NCBI RefSeq assembly: GCF_029784135.1
Contig: NC_073744.1
Span: 76,053,935 to 76,117,934 of the forward strand
Direction of reading: 5' to 3'
Origin: Toxorhynchites rutilus septentrionalis
Taxonomy: Eukaryota > Arthropoda > Insecta > Diptera > Culicidae
DNA: 64,000 nucleotides
Shown here: positions 33,701 to 44,179 of the stretch, piece after piece
How the letters are laid out: the number at the start of each line of letters is the position of its first letter
Position numbering within the stretch: position 1 is the first letter of the stretch
The notes under the pieces: model-generated
Database searches by the model: none
Seen by the model: only the letters and a program-made list of their open reading frames with translations
Told to the model about the DNA's origin: nothing
Program-made: the position numbers and the translations under genes

Positions 33701-33869
33701 CAGATTATTTTCCGGATCTTCCTCGATGCTGAATGGCATCCAAACGGAAAGAATTCCGTGCGTGTATGTGTGTGTAGCGGCTGCTTCAAGATCTTCCCGG
33801 GGAACCGTTTGTGGCATCACTATCCTCCTGATGGATTCATGTCTGGCCCACGATAGATACAATACGGTA

Positions 33870-35640
33870 GCGCAACTTATGAAAAAAGCCTTTCAGCCAT
33901 CTTGGATTTTGTATGTAAACAATCTGCAATATTTTGCAATATCTTTTTTTTTGCTCTTTGTGTGTGGTATTGTTTTGGTGGGAATAAGAGCATTGGAAAG
34001 TTGAAAGGTAAGTTTTTTACGGTTAAAGTTAGGTTTGTAATATACTCTATCTTATATGTTTCAGCTCAAGAGAATAAATCGACTTTCTGTGTCGGTCGGT
34101 GATGGAGGTATTTTTCCCGCGTTTTGCAGTTAGAGACGTCGGTTAATTATTCGATTGTAAGGTTTCTGGAATTTCAAGTTTTCCTATATTTAATATTCTT
34201 TGTTTCTGTGTTCTTGGTTAACAAAAACTTAATGCCTGTTTTTGATGGGGCATAAAAAGATGATATAAAATAATTTCTAGGAACTTCCTGCGACTTGTTT
34301 TATCGTCGATATTGTTCAGCTCATATATTATAGAAAAAAAAACCGAAGCTGTAACTGTAAAAATAACCATAAGCCACCAATTAATTTATAATTTACAGTT
34401 TACAATTCTTCCGCAAGTGCATTTATTTCACAAGTGTGTATATGCGTGACCATTATATTTAGTGAACAACTATACGAATGTCAAACATTTGTACTTTACT
34501 TTTGCACGTATGAATCTAACGACGAGTATATCGACGAATAATCCGTTCAATCCGGTGACAAAAGGACTAAAATCAAATAAGAATAGTTCGAAAATGATAT
34601 TATGCATTATATTTAATGAATATTCCACGCCACTGACATTATTTATACATTTCATTGAACAGTATTCTAAAATAGGAAAAAAAAGTCACTTGTCCAAAAA
34701 AGTTACTCCTGCACGCGCGTCGGTGTCTCAAACCGAAGGTGGTGAAAAAGTGATATACGTCCCCTTCGTACCAACTTATACGATACGCTAAACGATGATG
34801 AACAACGAATGACGAAGCTAGAGAGAATCGCAATGTCGTAGTGTTGATGTTTTCTGAGAAATGAACGAATTATTGATTTCTTGGTCTCTCAGACCTATGC
34901 GCGAGTATAGGAGTGTTAACCGTCATGGTGTTTCGTCGAAATTCTTCGGATATGCTAAATCATTTACGGTTGAACCATAAAAATGATTCCCTGTTGGTGG
35001 AAGAGACTGGGAAGAAGAATTCAGGGTCTGCAGGAGTAAAATGCGGACTTAAAGAAGGTGGTCTCAGCTCCCGTTCTAAAATAGTAGTATTCAAATTCAG
35101 CGTGCCGAGGAAAATATACCATACTAGTGGTCAATGATTCTATAAATGTACCTCTTTTGAACTAGTAGCTATAAGAACCAAGCAGAAATATTCAAACAAA
35201 TCAGCTATTTCATTCAACATTCAAAGAACAGGTAATTTTGAACAGAAAAAAATTTATGTTGGTACAATAATAATATTCTGCATCATTCTCATTGTGTACT
35301 TTTTTTTTCAATCGTCCTCAAAAAATCATGAAATGGTAAATTTACCAATATACTAAAATATCATTTCATTCAAAAACAATTATTCTGCACCATGTTTATT
35401 TCAAAATTATATTTAGTGTAACTTTTAAAATTATGACATCATACTTTTTTATTACAAATATGTCTGTTCTTTTTGATTACAAGAAATTAATATTCGCTCG
35501 GTTAATCGAATACTGAAAAACAATTATTCGAATGAATCGAATATTTAAAAATGACCCCACGATTAATCGACAATTGAATAAACGAAAAATTTAGACATCT
35601 CTATTTGCAGTCAAATCCCTTTCCACAGTCCTCTGTATAT
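33870..35640. other. No gene or clear repeat seen
   Basis: AT-rich sequence with only short ORFs lacking recognisable motifs. The largest (34462-34791, plus, 109 codons) reads as low-complexity Asn/Lys/Thr sequence and is overlapped by equally long frames on the other strand. The region may hold unrecognised regulatory or decayed repeat sequence. Confidence 0.35.
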
Positions 35641-35769
35641 TTATACCGTTCCCCCTCGCGCACTTATTGACGACACGGTCACACCTTTATTCCACACATC
35701 TTGGTCTGGCCTAAGGTGCACAAACAGGCTCTTGGTGACATCGTTCATCCGCGCTTTCATGATAAACGA

Positions 35770-36776
35770 AGAGCTTCACCACAACTACAACAGATGACGC
35801 GACCGTATATAGTTGACCATTTACTCGCTACGCCATCTGGTTGTAAATATAACGTAAATTCGTCAATAAACTGACAGAAAAATTTAAAACCATCATCACT
35901 TTCACTGCAGCGCTGCCTAGGTGTAGATTTGTACGTCATACTTTTTCGAGTTGTATGATTTTCTTGTTGCATATTTTTAGAGAATTATTTTGTTTTGGTT
36001 TGCGTCCCTTATATTTTTCTTTGGGAAACGTTTCAGAAACGCTTAATATGCAATTTACAATACAAGAAGTACGAGCTCGGTAAGGGATTCCCCTTTCTTC
36101 CGCGCGGCGAATGACGAATAGCGTGACCAAGGCGCCTCTATATACACCAGGTGAAACAATCATATGAAATGCACTTTCAGCCATATTGGAATTGCTGTCG
36201 GTATTGTTTACAAACAGCTCTGGTAAAAATCTCTACCCGGTCGGAAGAACAGGAAAATCGTCAAACGCTGCCGGCGGCTCTCTACAAACTGCTACGACGC
36301 CTAATCGAACGATGCCTACTATGTTCGACTTTCGCGAATTTATGTGACAAAGAAGGGATGATTTTGTTGAATTTCATTCTTATCCAGGTCATCCACTACT
36401 CTTGCATGTGAAAACGCAACAATGGCGTATACTAGCAATAACAAAACAAACAACCCCCGCTCCTCAAACCGTAATTCCCTTCTTTTTGAAGTGATGATGT
36501 TGCTTCACCTGTTATACATTTATACAAGCGCCTTGGGCGTGACTACAGTCTGTCACTAAGTGAAATTTGAAGTCGTGCCCTCATGTGTTATCGATTCGGG
36601 TATCAAAAAGGGGCCAAAAAATGACATGACTTCCACAATAAAGCGAGAAACTTTGCTATCTCACGTCATTCACCGCACGGAATAAAGGGAATTATCTCGA
36701 TTTACAAAATTCGAAATTTTGCTCGGTGTGATAGTGATTGTATCGACTTCTCGATTCGATTTACATAATAGGGCCA
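35770..36776. repeat. Mosaic of repeat pieces, including a broken GGGCCC element
   Basis: Bases 35935-36065 ('ttcgagttgtatgatt', 'gaattattttgttttggtttgcgtc') match 15195-15300. Bases 36683-36776 match the other end of that element ('gatgtgatagtgattgtatcga', 'ataatagggcc'), so copy 3 is cut up. Bases 36100-36370 and 36380-36540 are inverse copies of 31860-32110 and 30960-31100. 'ccgcgcggcga' and 'tatctcacgtcattc' blocks recur near 46.2 kb. Confidence 0.5.
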
Positions 36777-36820
36777 TCATATATCTGTTAGTTTTATTAA
36801 ATCTTCCTATCTGTTACAGT

Positions 36821-38192
36821 TCATTGCATAATATCATCTGCAGTGAGTTGAACTGTTTCTCCTTCACTACTGTCAGAAACATCTATATCGTTCATCCTGG
36901 CCATTGCTTCCTTTGACTTCCTCTTTTTCTTGTTTCTTTTTTTCTTAGCCAACTTATCCTGTATAGCTTCCACTTTCATCTCGTCCTCTGGAATCCATGA
37001 AGTTTCTTCGTCAACGCTTTTAGGCAATAATACTGCCGAGTTTTCCGCAAGCAGAACGACAGTTGCATCCTCTTCCATTAGCTCATCAGCGTCGTCATTG
37101 TCGTCATTTGGTGCTATCTTCTCGTCATTTTGCTCCTCTTCTGGATCCAGATTCTGTTCATCGTCCTCCTCATCTTCGGATTCGTTATCTAGAGCTGTTT
37201 TGTCCAGTTTAAATCGTTTCAATCTTATATGCAATCTTTCTTGCGCTAGCGCCGTAATTTCGTTCAGCCGTATACACTCACTGTATCCAATCGGAACGTT
37301 ATTTTTCCGTTTTTCAGCATCCGCTTGAATTTCATCCTTAATTTTCTGAACGATAATTTTAGCTCTTTTGGCTGCTTTCGCGGCGGTTCTCAGCAGAAGA
37401 TCCGAACTGGTTAAAGTTATTCCTCCCAAATGGATACCGCATAACTCGCCGTACGAATTCATTCCGAAAACTATCTTTGCTTCTGCAACTCTTTCCTCCA
37501 GATACGTCGGATCAGCCACGGCCAGTTTCCCCTTATTGAAAATACCATAGCTAACACATATAGGAAAATGGTTAATTCCAATTGGAAGGGGATCTCGTTC
37601 GTATATGGTATGAATAATGACTTCCTCGCCGTTCAAGCTAACATCCGGTCGTTTGAAGTGTGCCAAAGCTGTCAGTGCGGCAATCGAAGCACAGTCAGTT
37701 ATGTTTCCTTCGTGGTTTAACACGTTAATATCTACTCTCAGATTCCACACCTTCTCGTCAGCAACTAAACAAAGCGACTCTAGATCGACACATCCGGAAT
37801 CCTTGATTGCTCGTTCTAGAATTCTATTGATCTGCACTCCTGCCTCCGACATGCGACCGGATTCAAAGTGTGGTGCAGCCATAGGACCTAACTCAATGTT
37901 GATGAATAGTGTACCCTCGTTGGGACGCGTTGCTCTCGGTGCTACAACTTCGCAGGTAACCTGCGCTAGCACACGCGTCTCTCCCAATGAAACGTGAACG
38001 CTGCCCCATTCGGAGCCAAAGTTAATGCGAAGTTTACGAAATTCATCCAGCAAGCGTCCATCAATGCGCTAAAACATTTTATTAGCATTATAGGAAATTG
38101 CCAACTTGAATATATTGCATGTATACCGTTGATTCAAGCACTGCTTTCTGCACGAATGTCTTCTCACTTATAGATATCACACGTTCTTTCAT
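36821..38192 (-). CDS. Rrp45: Exosome complex subunit RRP45 (EXOSC9)
   Basis: Ring subunit of the RNA exosome, which degrades and trims RNA 3'-to-5' in nucleus and cytoplasm; eukaryotic ring subunits are structural rather than catalytic. Exons: 38127-38192 (22 codons, MKERVISISEKTFVQKAVLE) and 36821-38068, with a GTATAC donor and TTTTAG acceptor; 437 residues against 439 in human. RNase PH-fold signatures in order: RIDGR (23-27), FGSEWGSV, LGETRVLAQV, NIELGPMAAP, INRILERA, DLESLCLVADEKVW, VDINVLNHEGN, DCASIAALTAL and FPICVSYGIF. The C-terminal third has an Asp/Glu-rich stretch (about residues 320-360), then a Lys/Arg-rich patch (KKKRNKKKRK) and an acidic end, as in PM/Scl-75. The ATG at 38192 begins the conserved N-terminus. 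Intact. Confidence 0.95.
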
Positions 38193-38574
38193 ATTTCAAA
38201 TTAAAGTAGAGCAATATTGTGGCAACAAAAAGCATTCGGAAACTGTTGTTTTGTTTATGAATTTATCGCGTGGAATTTACGTTTCGACATCGATGGATTG
38301 CGACTTCATGTCGAATACAAGGATTGAGCCGAACTTTATTACCTGGCTGCGTCGTGAGAGGAGTGATGCAACGTGATTTGACATAACTACAGGTGAGCTA
38401 TATTTTTTTGTATAGCAGCAATTCCAAATGAAATCGTCCTAAAAATGCAGATTTTAAAAACATGTATTTTTGATTCCAATGGAAGTGTGTTGGAGGAGAT
38501 ATGAGTTTTCCACAGCAATTGGGAATGTGTGTGTTGGAGGAAATATGAGTTTTCCACAGCAATTGGGAATTTTC
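38193..38574. other. No gene seen; 5' flank of Rrp45
   Basis: Upstream of the minus-strand Rrp45 start. The plus-strand frame 38119-38376 is antisense to exon 1 and lacks family features. A near-identical 50-base block ('ggaggaaatatgagttttccacagcaattggg') occurs twice in tandem at 38492-38567. Confidence 0.4.
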
Positions 38575-39690
38575 TGACTCAAGCGTAACTTTTAAAAAGG
38601 GCATATCGATTTGAGTAAGAGAAATCTTTGATAATTTATATCTCAAAATCTATGAATCGTACCGAAATAGTGTCTTAGAAAGAGTTAGAGAGTATTGATG
38701 GTTGAATATGAAAACAATGTACACTGAAAAAAAATATTACTCTTTTTTTATTTACAAAATAAAAATTCAATTTGCAATATCCAAAATACATATTTTCTAA
38801 TTTTTTTTAAATTTTTTTCATACAAATTCTACAATTTTCTACATGACTTCTATGTCATGTAGAAAATACAAAAAATGGGATGGTAAAACTATTTTTGACG
38901 AACTTTGTGGAACATCGAATTTTTAGGAATTTTATAAATTTCGAGTTTTTGTATGTTAAGAATCATTTTTAGCCACAAATTATGAATCCTGATGTGATTT
39001 AAAACAAAAAAAATTTATTATCAATCCTCCTCTAAATGTAGCCATTCTCGAGATATTTAAAAAAATATTTGTACTAATTTTTCTTCTCAGTGTATATTTT
39101 TTTCAAATTAAGCCAACAATACTCTATAACTCTTTCTAACACATATCGGTACGACTCAAATTTTTTGAGATATAAATTATCAAAGATTTCTCTTACTCAA
39201 ATCGATACACCCTTTTCAAAAGTTATGCTTGAGTCAAAAAATGAACCATGATGATGTGTTTGGAAAAGTTGTTGGAAATTATAAGCAAATTCATAAAATT
39301 TCATGAACATGACGGTATAACACGACAAACATATTAAAAGAGATTATTTACTATAAAAAAAACAATAAATTAGAAATATTTTTTTAAATATTTCGAGAAT
39401 GGCTACATTTAGAAGGAGATTGATAATAACTTTTTTTTGTTTTAAATCACATCAGGATTCATAATTTGTGGCTAAAAATGATTGTTAACATACAAAAATT
39501 ATAAGTTTTGAAAATTTCTAAAAATTCGATGTTCCACAAAGTTCGTCAAAAATAGTTTTACCATCTTGGGTCCATTTTTAAATTTTCTGCATGACTTCTA
39601 TTTTGTATGAAAAAAATTTAAAAAAAATTAAAAAATATGTATTTTGGATTTTGCAAATTGAATTTTTATTTTGTAAATAAGTGTCATTCG
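38575..39690. repeat. Two overlapping large inverted repeats
   Basis: Arm pair 1: 38575-38700 against 39105-39240 ('tatcgatttgagtaagagaaatctttgata' type sequence). Arm pair 2: 38740-39080 against 39340-39685 ('gaacatcgaatttttagga', 'gccacaaattatgaatcctg', 'aatgtagccattctcgaga'). A 30-base palindrome around 'atgacttctatgtcat' lies in the first arm. The arrangement suggests two fold-back insertions or one rearranged element. Non-coding. Confidence 0.6.
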
Positions 39691-40358
39691 TTCGCTTTTT
39701 ATTAGTGTTACTTGTTTACTTTTGTTCTTAGTAATCAACGGAGACCGGGGTCATTCACTTGCTTTTTTTAAGAATTTCCAAGCAGAAAATCCACAAGAAT
39801 ATATAATGAATTTTACAACAAAGCGACTTTTACTTCAAATTCTGGAGAACTTCAAGTTGTTTGAATAAATATTTTTTCTTGAAGACATTAGTTTTGGGCC
39901 TATGCTATAGAATAGATTAACCTAGATCTTTCATATGACTACTTAATAAATCGAAGGTTTTCCGGTTACATACCGTTTCAATAATTAGTTTAAAGCAGAG
40001 ATAAACAAATTGAGTTATCACAGTTCCGTTTTTTTGGGGAGGAACTGGGGCGATATTCACTCAATCAACGGTATATATTATGTCAATTATCATTTCTAAA
40101 CACATAAAATTTAGTTTGCATATATTCTTTGTTCACATTTATTAAAATAATCTTCAAAACCTCAAGTTAAGTTTAATTAAATGCGCTCTATAACAATGCC
40201 AATTAGAATAAACATTGAATAAGCTATCAAACTGTGTTACGTATGTTAGGAATTTTAGTATTCTTCCATATGATTGCGAAGGCATTTCAAGATATTTCTT
40301 CGTACCATGTGAAGACATTTGAAAAAATCGCCTGGCATCCCTGATCGTTCACAAAAAT

Positions 40359-40392
<34 letters not shown>

Positions 40393-40868
40393 AAATAGCG
40401 TGCATAATCACGGAATTTATAAATTTTGTTGATTCAAACCTAGGTAGTGCGGACTGAATCAAAACGGCTGCCAAAAAAAGATCCGATTGAAATGTCAAAA
40501 AAGATCCAATAATCAGGAGTGTTATTTTTCTTATGATAATCAACACTATGAAAAAGGTATTGTTATCAAAGGCAAAAATAATTAAACTTATAAAATGAAC
40601 GAACTACCTTTTTCCGTCAATTTTTTAATTGACCATTGCATCTCTGCTCTTTCATTTGATCTTATATTGCAAGGTATCAGAACCTGACAGAGTATAAACA
40701 ACCTACGAATAACGCTTAGTTCACTCCAAGATTTTAATGTGGGAGCAAAATTCGACATTGGCGAATTTCTATACGTACATACATAGCAAAATGAAATGTT
40801 TTGGAGGCGTTTTTTTCTAACGTCGGTAAAAACAGCTTTGCTAGTGAAGCTGACCGATTGAAATCCGC
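39691..40868. other. No gene seen; (CA)14 microsatellite at 40359-40386
   Basis: AT-rich spacer. The only clear feature is a perfect run of 14 CA dinucleotides at 40359-40386. The ORF crossing it (minus, 40358-40546) is an artefact of the repeat. Confidence 0.5.
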
Positions 40869-41190
40869 TTAATTATGATCCGCTAGTCCTGGTGATGAAT
40901 ATAACGGTAAAGCAATCTGCGCTTCGTGTTGATGGACGTAATCTTCTGAGTCAACTACCGGCTTAATTGTGGAGAAGGCATTACGGTTTCTCACGAGGTT
41001 TCTTTTCCGGTCGAAATGTAACGATGTATTTGTAACCTGTAAATGTGTTTGAAACGTTTGCTACACTTTTGGTTTTCAATAATTGAAACATCGTACTTAC
41101 TCCACAGATACGGGAACCCTTATTCGGAACTAGTTTGCCGTTTCCGCAAAAATCGACCCAGCGCGTCTGTAAATACGTTTCCGAGAGTAT
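40869..41190 (-). pseudogene. THAP-like zinc-finger fragment with a preserved intron
   Basis: On the minus strand the frame from about 41190 reads TYLQTRWVDFCGNGKLVPNK and GSRIC, meets a GTAAGT donor after 41101, and after a TTTACAG acceptor resumes at 41036 with LHFDRKRNLVRNRNAFSTIK and P. The W..FCG...P.K.SRIC...HF...L..NA..T pattern follows the second half of a THAP (C2CH) finger, with NAFSTI in place of the usual AVPT motif. The N-terminal Cys pair is not seen and a stop lies just upstream, so this is either a decayed THAP gene or transposon (P-element-like) fragment or an exon whose start is elsewhere. The tail reaches a stop at 40869. Confidence 0.42.
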
Positions 41191-41699
41191 ACGTTAAAAC
41201 CTAACGCGAACATTTTCACTCGTATTCAGGCAGCTTTTCACTGAGCATTTTATTTTTATTTTTAATGTGCACTTTCCCTGATATAATATTTCTCCGAACG
41301 AAATAAAAACAAACGAAATCATAGTCACATAAATACGAAGTCACAGTCACGTAAATGTTTACTCCTGCGATTTGAAAACATTCGATAAAAAGTGGAACAA
41401 AGAGTTGCCAGATGATTTAAAAAAAAAGTCTGTAAAAATATGTGAAAGTCTGTTAAAAATGTGGAAATGTCTGTAAAAGTGTGCGGATCTGTAGAAATGT
41501 TTTTAACGTTAACTTTTATAGATTCATTGATATTTTGTACATCGCGATGCACGTAAAATTGTCTTTTGTATATTATTGTATATTTTTATATTGCATTTTG
41601 TATTATATTGCATATATACAGCCATACCATGCCAAACCGATATAGTGGTTCTCAGATTTCTATGAAAAGTGGTAGTTTTGTTCTTTATCGCAAAACATT
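41191..41699. other. No gene seen
   Basis: AT-rich. Bases 41420-41490 contain several 'gtctgtaaaa.tgtg' near-repeats, echoed by 'acagatatgtctgtaaat' near 44280. No family identified. Confidence 0.35.
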
Positions 41700-42260
41700 A
41701 GACCCGTGTTTTTTTATTTTTTCGTTAGGGTGACCATTTCCATTTTAGGGTGGTCAGAAAAATATTTTCCCCACTTTTTCCTAAAACTGAGTTTTTTCAA
41801 AAATTCATAACTTCGGGACTACTGAGCCAGTTTAGATTATCGACATATCTAAATGAAGCCAATGAGCTTTTTATTACAAAATATTATTGAACTTTTTTAC
41901 CATTCTTATATGTATAGATAGATGGATAGAAGATATAGGAATGCGTTTTTTTTGCCTGAAAATCCATTTCCACTTTCGAACAAAGATCAACTTCGCTAGC
42001 GCAAATATCGAATGGCCTAACAACGCTCATCATGATGTAATTTTAGGTCATATGGGAATTCAATTTTCCAAATTTTGCGACATTCCTTTAGAGTTTTCCG
42101 AAAATTGTTCGATTTTGCCCTCCACTATATTGATCTACGGGAAGAGACAAATACAACAAAATAAAGAAGGCTAAAATCGGGCCATCCCTTCTTCGGGTTT
42201 TTCGCTTACGAACAGATTTGGCTTTCCATTTTTATTTATATAGATAGATATAGACTAACA
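41700..42260. repeat. Dispersed repeat fragments shared with 24.5 and 1.2 kb
   Basis: 41735-41880 matches 24500-24680 ('gtgaccatttccattttagg', 'atcgacatatctaaatgaagcc'). 41900-42040 matches 1265-1390. 'tttttatttatatagatagat' at 42228 repeats the start of the latter, so two copies of its boundary are present about 330 bp apart. Confidence 0.45.
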
Positions 42261-42896
42261 GTGCGAGGTTGAAGGGATGCTCATGAACTGGGATGAAACG
42301 ATCTCCGTTATCGCTTGGATGTAGTCAATCTTAATATTACTCAAAGATGAACATCTTAGGGCTTTGAGAATTAACTCATTGTCGTTTGCTCAAAAGAGAC
42401 CCCTCCAGGAGAGCCATTTTTAAGGAAATTAGCGACGCACATTTCGCCGTCCACACGTTTGCTAAAAAATGATTCGCTTGGCGCTAATTCGGTTTAGTTA
42501 GTTTGTCGCCGGCCGTTTTTGACATTATCGAGAAATTACAATCTTTTAAGTTTTACCAATCTTATCGATAGTTCTCATAGGTTCTCGACTCAGTTCCCTC
42601 ACTGTCATGAAATTTCGAAGTGTAGTATAGTAAATGTATAGTATGTATAGTAAATCAATGCAATTTTTCATTCATCGTGAAGAATCGTATCGTCGGCCAC
42701 TGAGCGATACTATGCTCACGACATCACTGCGGTGGGACCTATTTTGCGAACGTAACCACCTTGGTTACGCCGGACGACAAAGTGTTAATGAATGACTCAA
42801 AAAATAGGTCTAACGTCATGTGTATTGATATAAACTAAATATGAAAACTTTTTATGTATTGAAACTATGGAATAATGTCATACGGTGAGTCAAATA

Positions 42897-44178
42897 AAGG
42901 GTGTGTCACATCAAATTGCATCACGGAAAAAACGCTGTAGAAATTTAATTTTTAGGAATTATATCTTCAGCTTTCGCTTATAATCAGATAAGAGTGTATA
43001 GATCACGTTGGCCATGCTTCACTGTCAATTTTTCGTAAATTTGGAAAAATGTCGTCGAACGTAAAAGAGCGTCGTGAATTAATCCTGTGCACTCATTTCG
43101 AGAATCCGGAGTTGTCACATCGGGACATCGGTAAGATGCTGGGAATCGTCCAATCCACGGTCAGCAGAGTATTAATACGATACTTCGAGAACCTAACCAT
43201 CGACCGGAAGGTGAAGAACGGCAAAAATGGATGCTCCGTCAGTGAAAAACATCACAAGCGCGTAGTTAAGCAGTTTAGACGTGATCCGAGAAGTTCGGTC
43301 CGGGATGTCGCCAATAAGCTGAATTTGTCAAGTTCATTCGTCCGGCAGACCAAGCAGCGGGAGGGCCTGCGTACATACAAGGTTCAGAAGGCTCCTAACC
43401 GCGACGAAAGGCAAAACATGGTGGGGAAGACGCGAGCCCGGAAGCTGTACACCGAAATGCTGACGAAGCCGCATTGCCTGGTAATGGACGACGAAACCTA
43501 CGTCAAAGCGGACTTTCGTCAGCTGCCGGGTCTGTTGTTCTTCTCCGCAGAGGACAAATTCAGCGTTCCGGAGGACATTCGCAAGCAGAAACTATCCAAG
43601 TTTGCCAAAAAGTACATGGTGTGGCAAGCGATCTGCTCTTGCGGAAAGCGGAGCGCCCCCTTCGTGATGATCGGCACGGTAAACGGGCAGGTTTACCTTA
43701 AGGATTACTACCACTATTGAAGCAGCACGAGGGCCCGACCATCTTCTGGCCGGATCTCGCTTCGTGCCACTATTCAAAGGACGTGTTCGAGTGGTACGAA
43801 GCCAACGGGGTCACCTTCTTGCCAAAGGAAATGAACCCGCCCAACGCGCCGGAGCTTCGCCCAATAGAGAAATATGGGCGATTATGAAGCAGGCCCTCCG
43901 AAAGAACCCAAAAGTTGTCAAATCGGAGGCGGACTTCAAGAGAAAATGGATTTCTGGAAAAAAAAACTACAACCTGACGTTGTACAGAACCTTATGGACG
44001 GGGTAAAGAGGAAGGTGCGAGCATACGGGCTTGGGCTCGAAGTATGAATAAAAAGAAAATGCCAAAAGTTGTTTGATAGTTTTTATTTTACTGTCTAAAA
44101 TTTTCAAAAGGATCGGTCTACTTGGCGAATTTCTACAGCTTTTTTTTTCCGTGATGCAATTTGATGTGACACACCCTT
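42897..44178 (+). mobile_element. DD37E mariner-type transposon, nearly full length
   Basis: 1282 bp between TA dinucleotides. Terminal inverted repeats begin AAGGGTGTGTCACATCAAAT and extend about 45 bases ('gcatcacggaaaaaa' against 'tttttttccgtgatgc' inside). Contains a single transposase gene with frameshifts. Length and ends are typical of the ITmD37E group known from mosquitoes. A recent insertion is likely, since the ends still match well. Confidence 0.88.
43049..44047 (+). pseudogene. DD37E mariner transposase, frameshifted
   Basis: Cuts and pastes the element by a DDE nuclease. The first 223 codons are open: a helix-turn-helix (LSHRDIGKMLGIVQSTVSRV), a second HTH (SVRDVANKLNLSSSFVRQ) and the first catalytic Asp in LVMDDETYVKADF. 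Near 43718 a small deletion shifts the frame. Past it lie the second Asp in FWPDLASCHYSKD and the catalytic Glu in PELRPIEKY. The count from that Asp to the Glu is 37 residues, which defines DD37E. Further shifts occur near 43877 (KY|WAIMKQ) and 43962 (a poly-A run), before the terminal VRAYGLGLEV and stop at 44047. All three catalytic residues remain, but three frameshifts make the copy dead. Confidence 0.88.
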
Positions 44179-44179
44179 T

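Noticed and set aside
33680..33862. 60-codon minus frame ending a tandem repeat
   Set aside because: Spans the third tandem unit and unrelated DNA; opposite-strand frames are as long.
36930..37328. Ser-rich 132-codon frame on the plus strand
   Set aside because: Antisense shadow of the acidic and Lys-rich tail of Rrp45; composition mirrors the opposite strand.
40359..40546. 62-codon minus frame ending in a Cys-Val run
   Set aside because: Product of the (CA)14 microsatellite.
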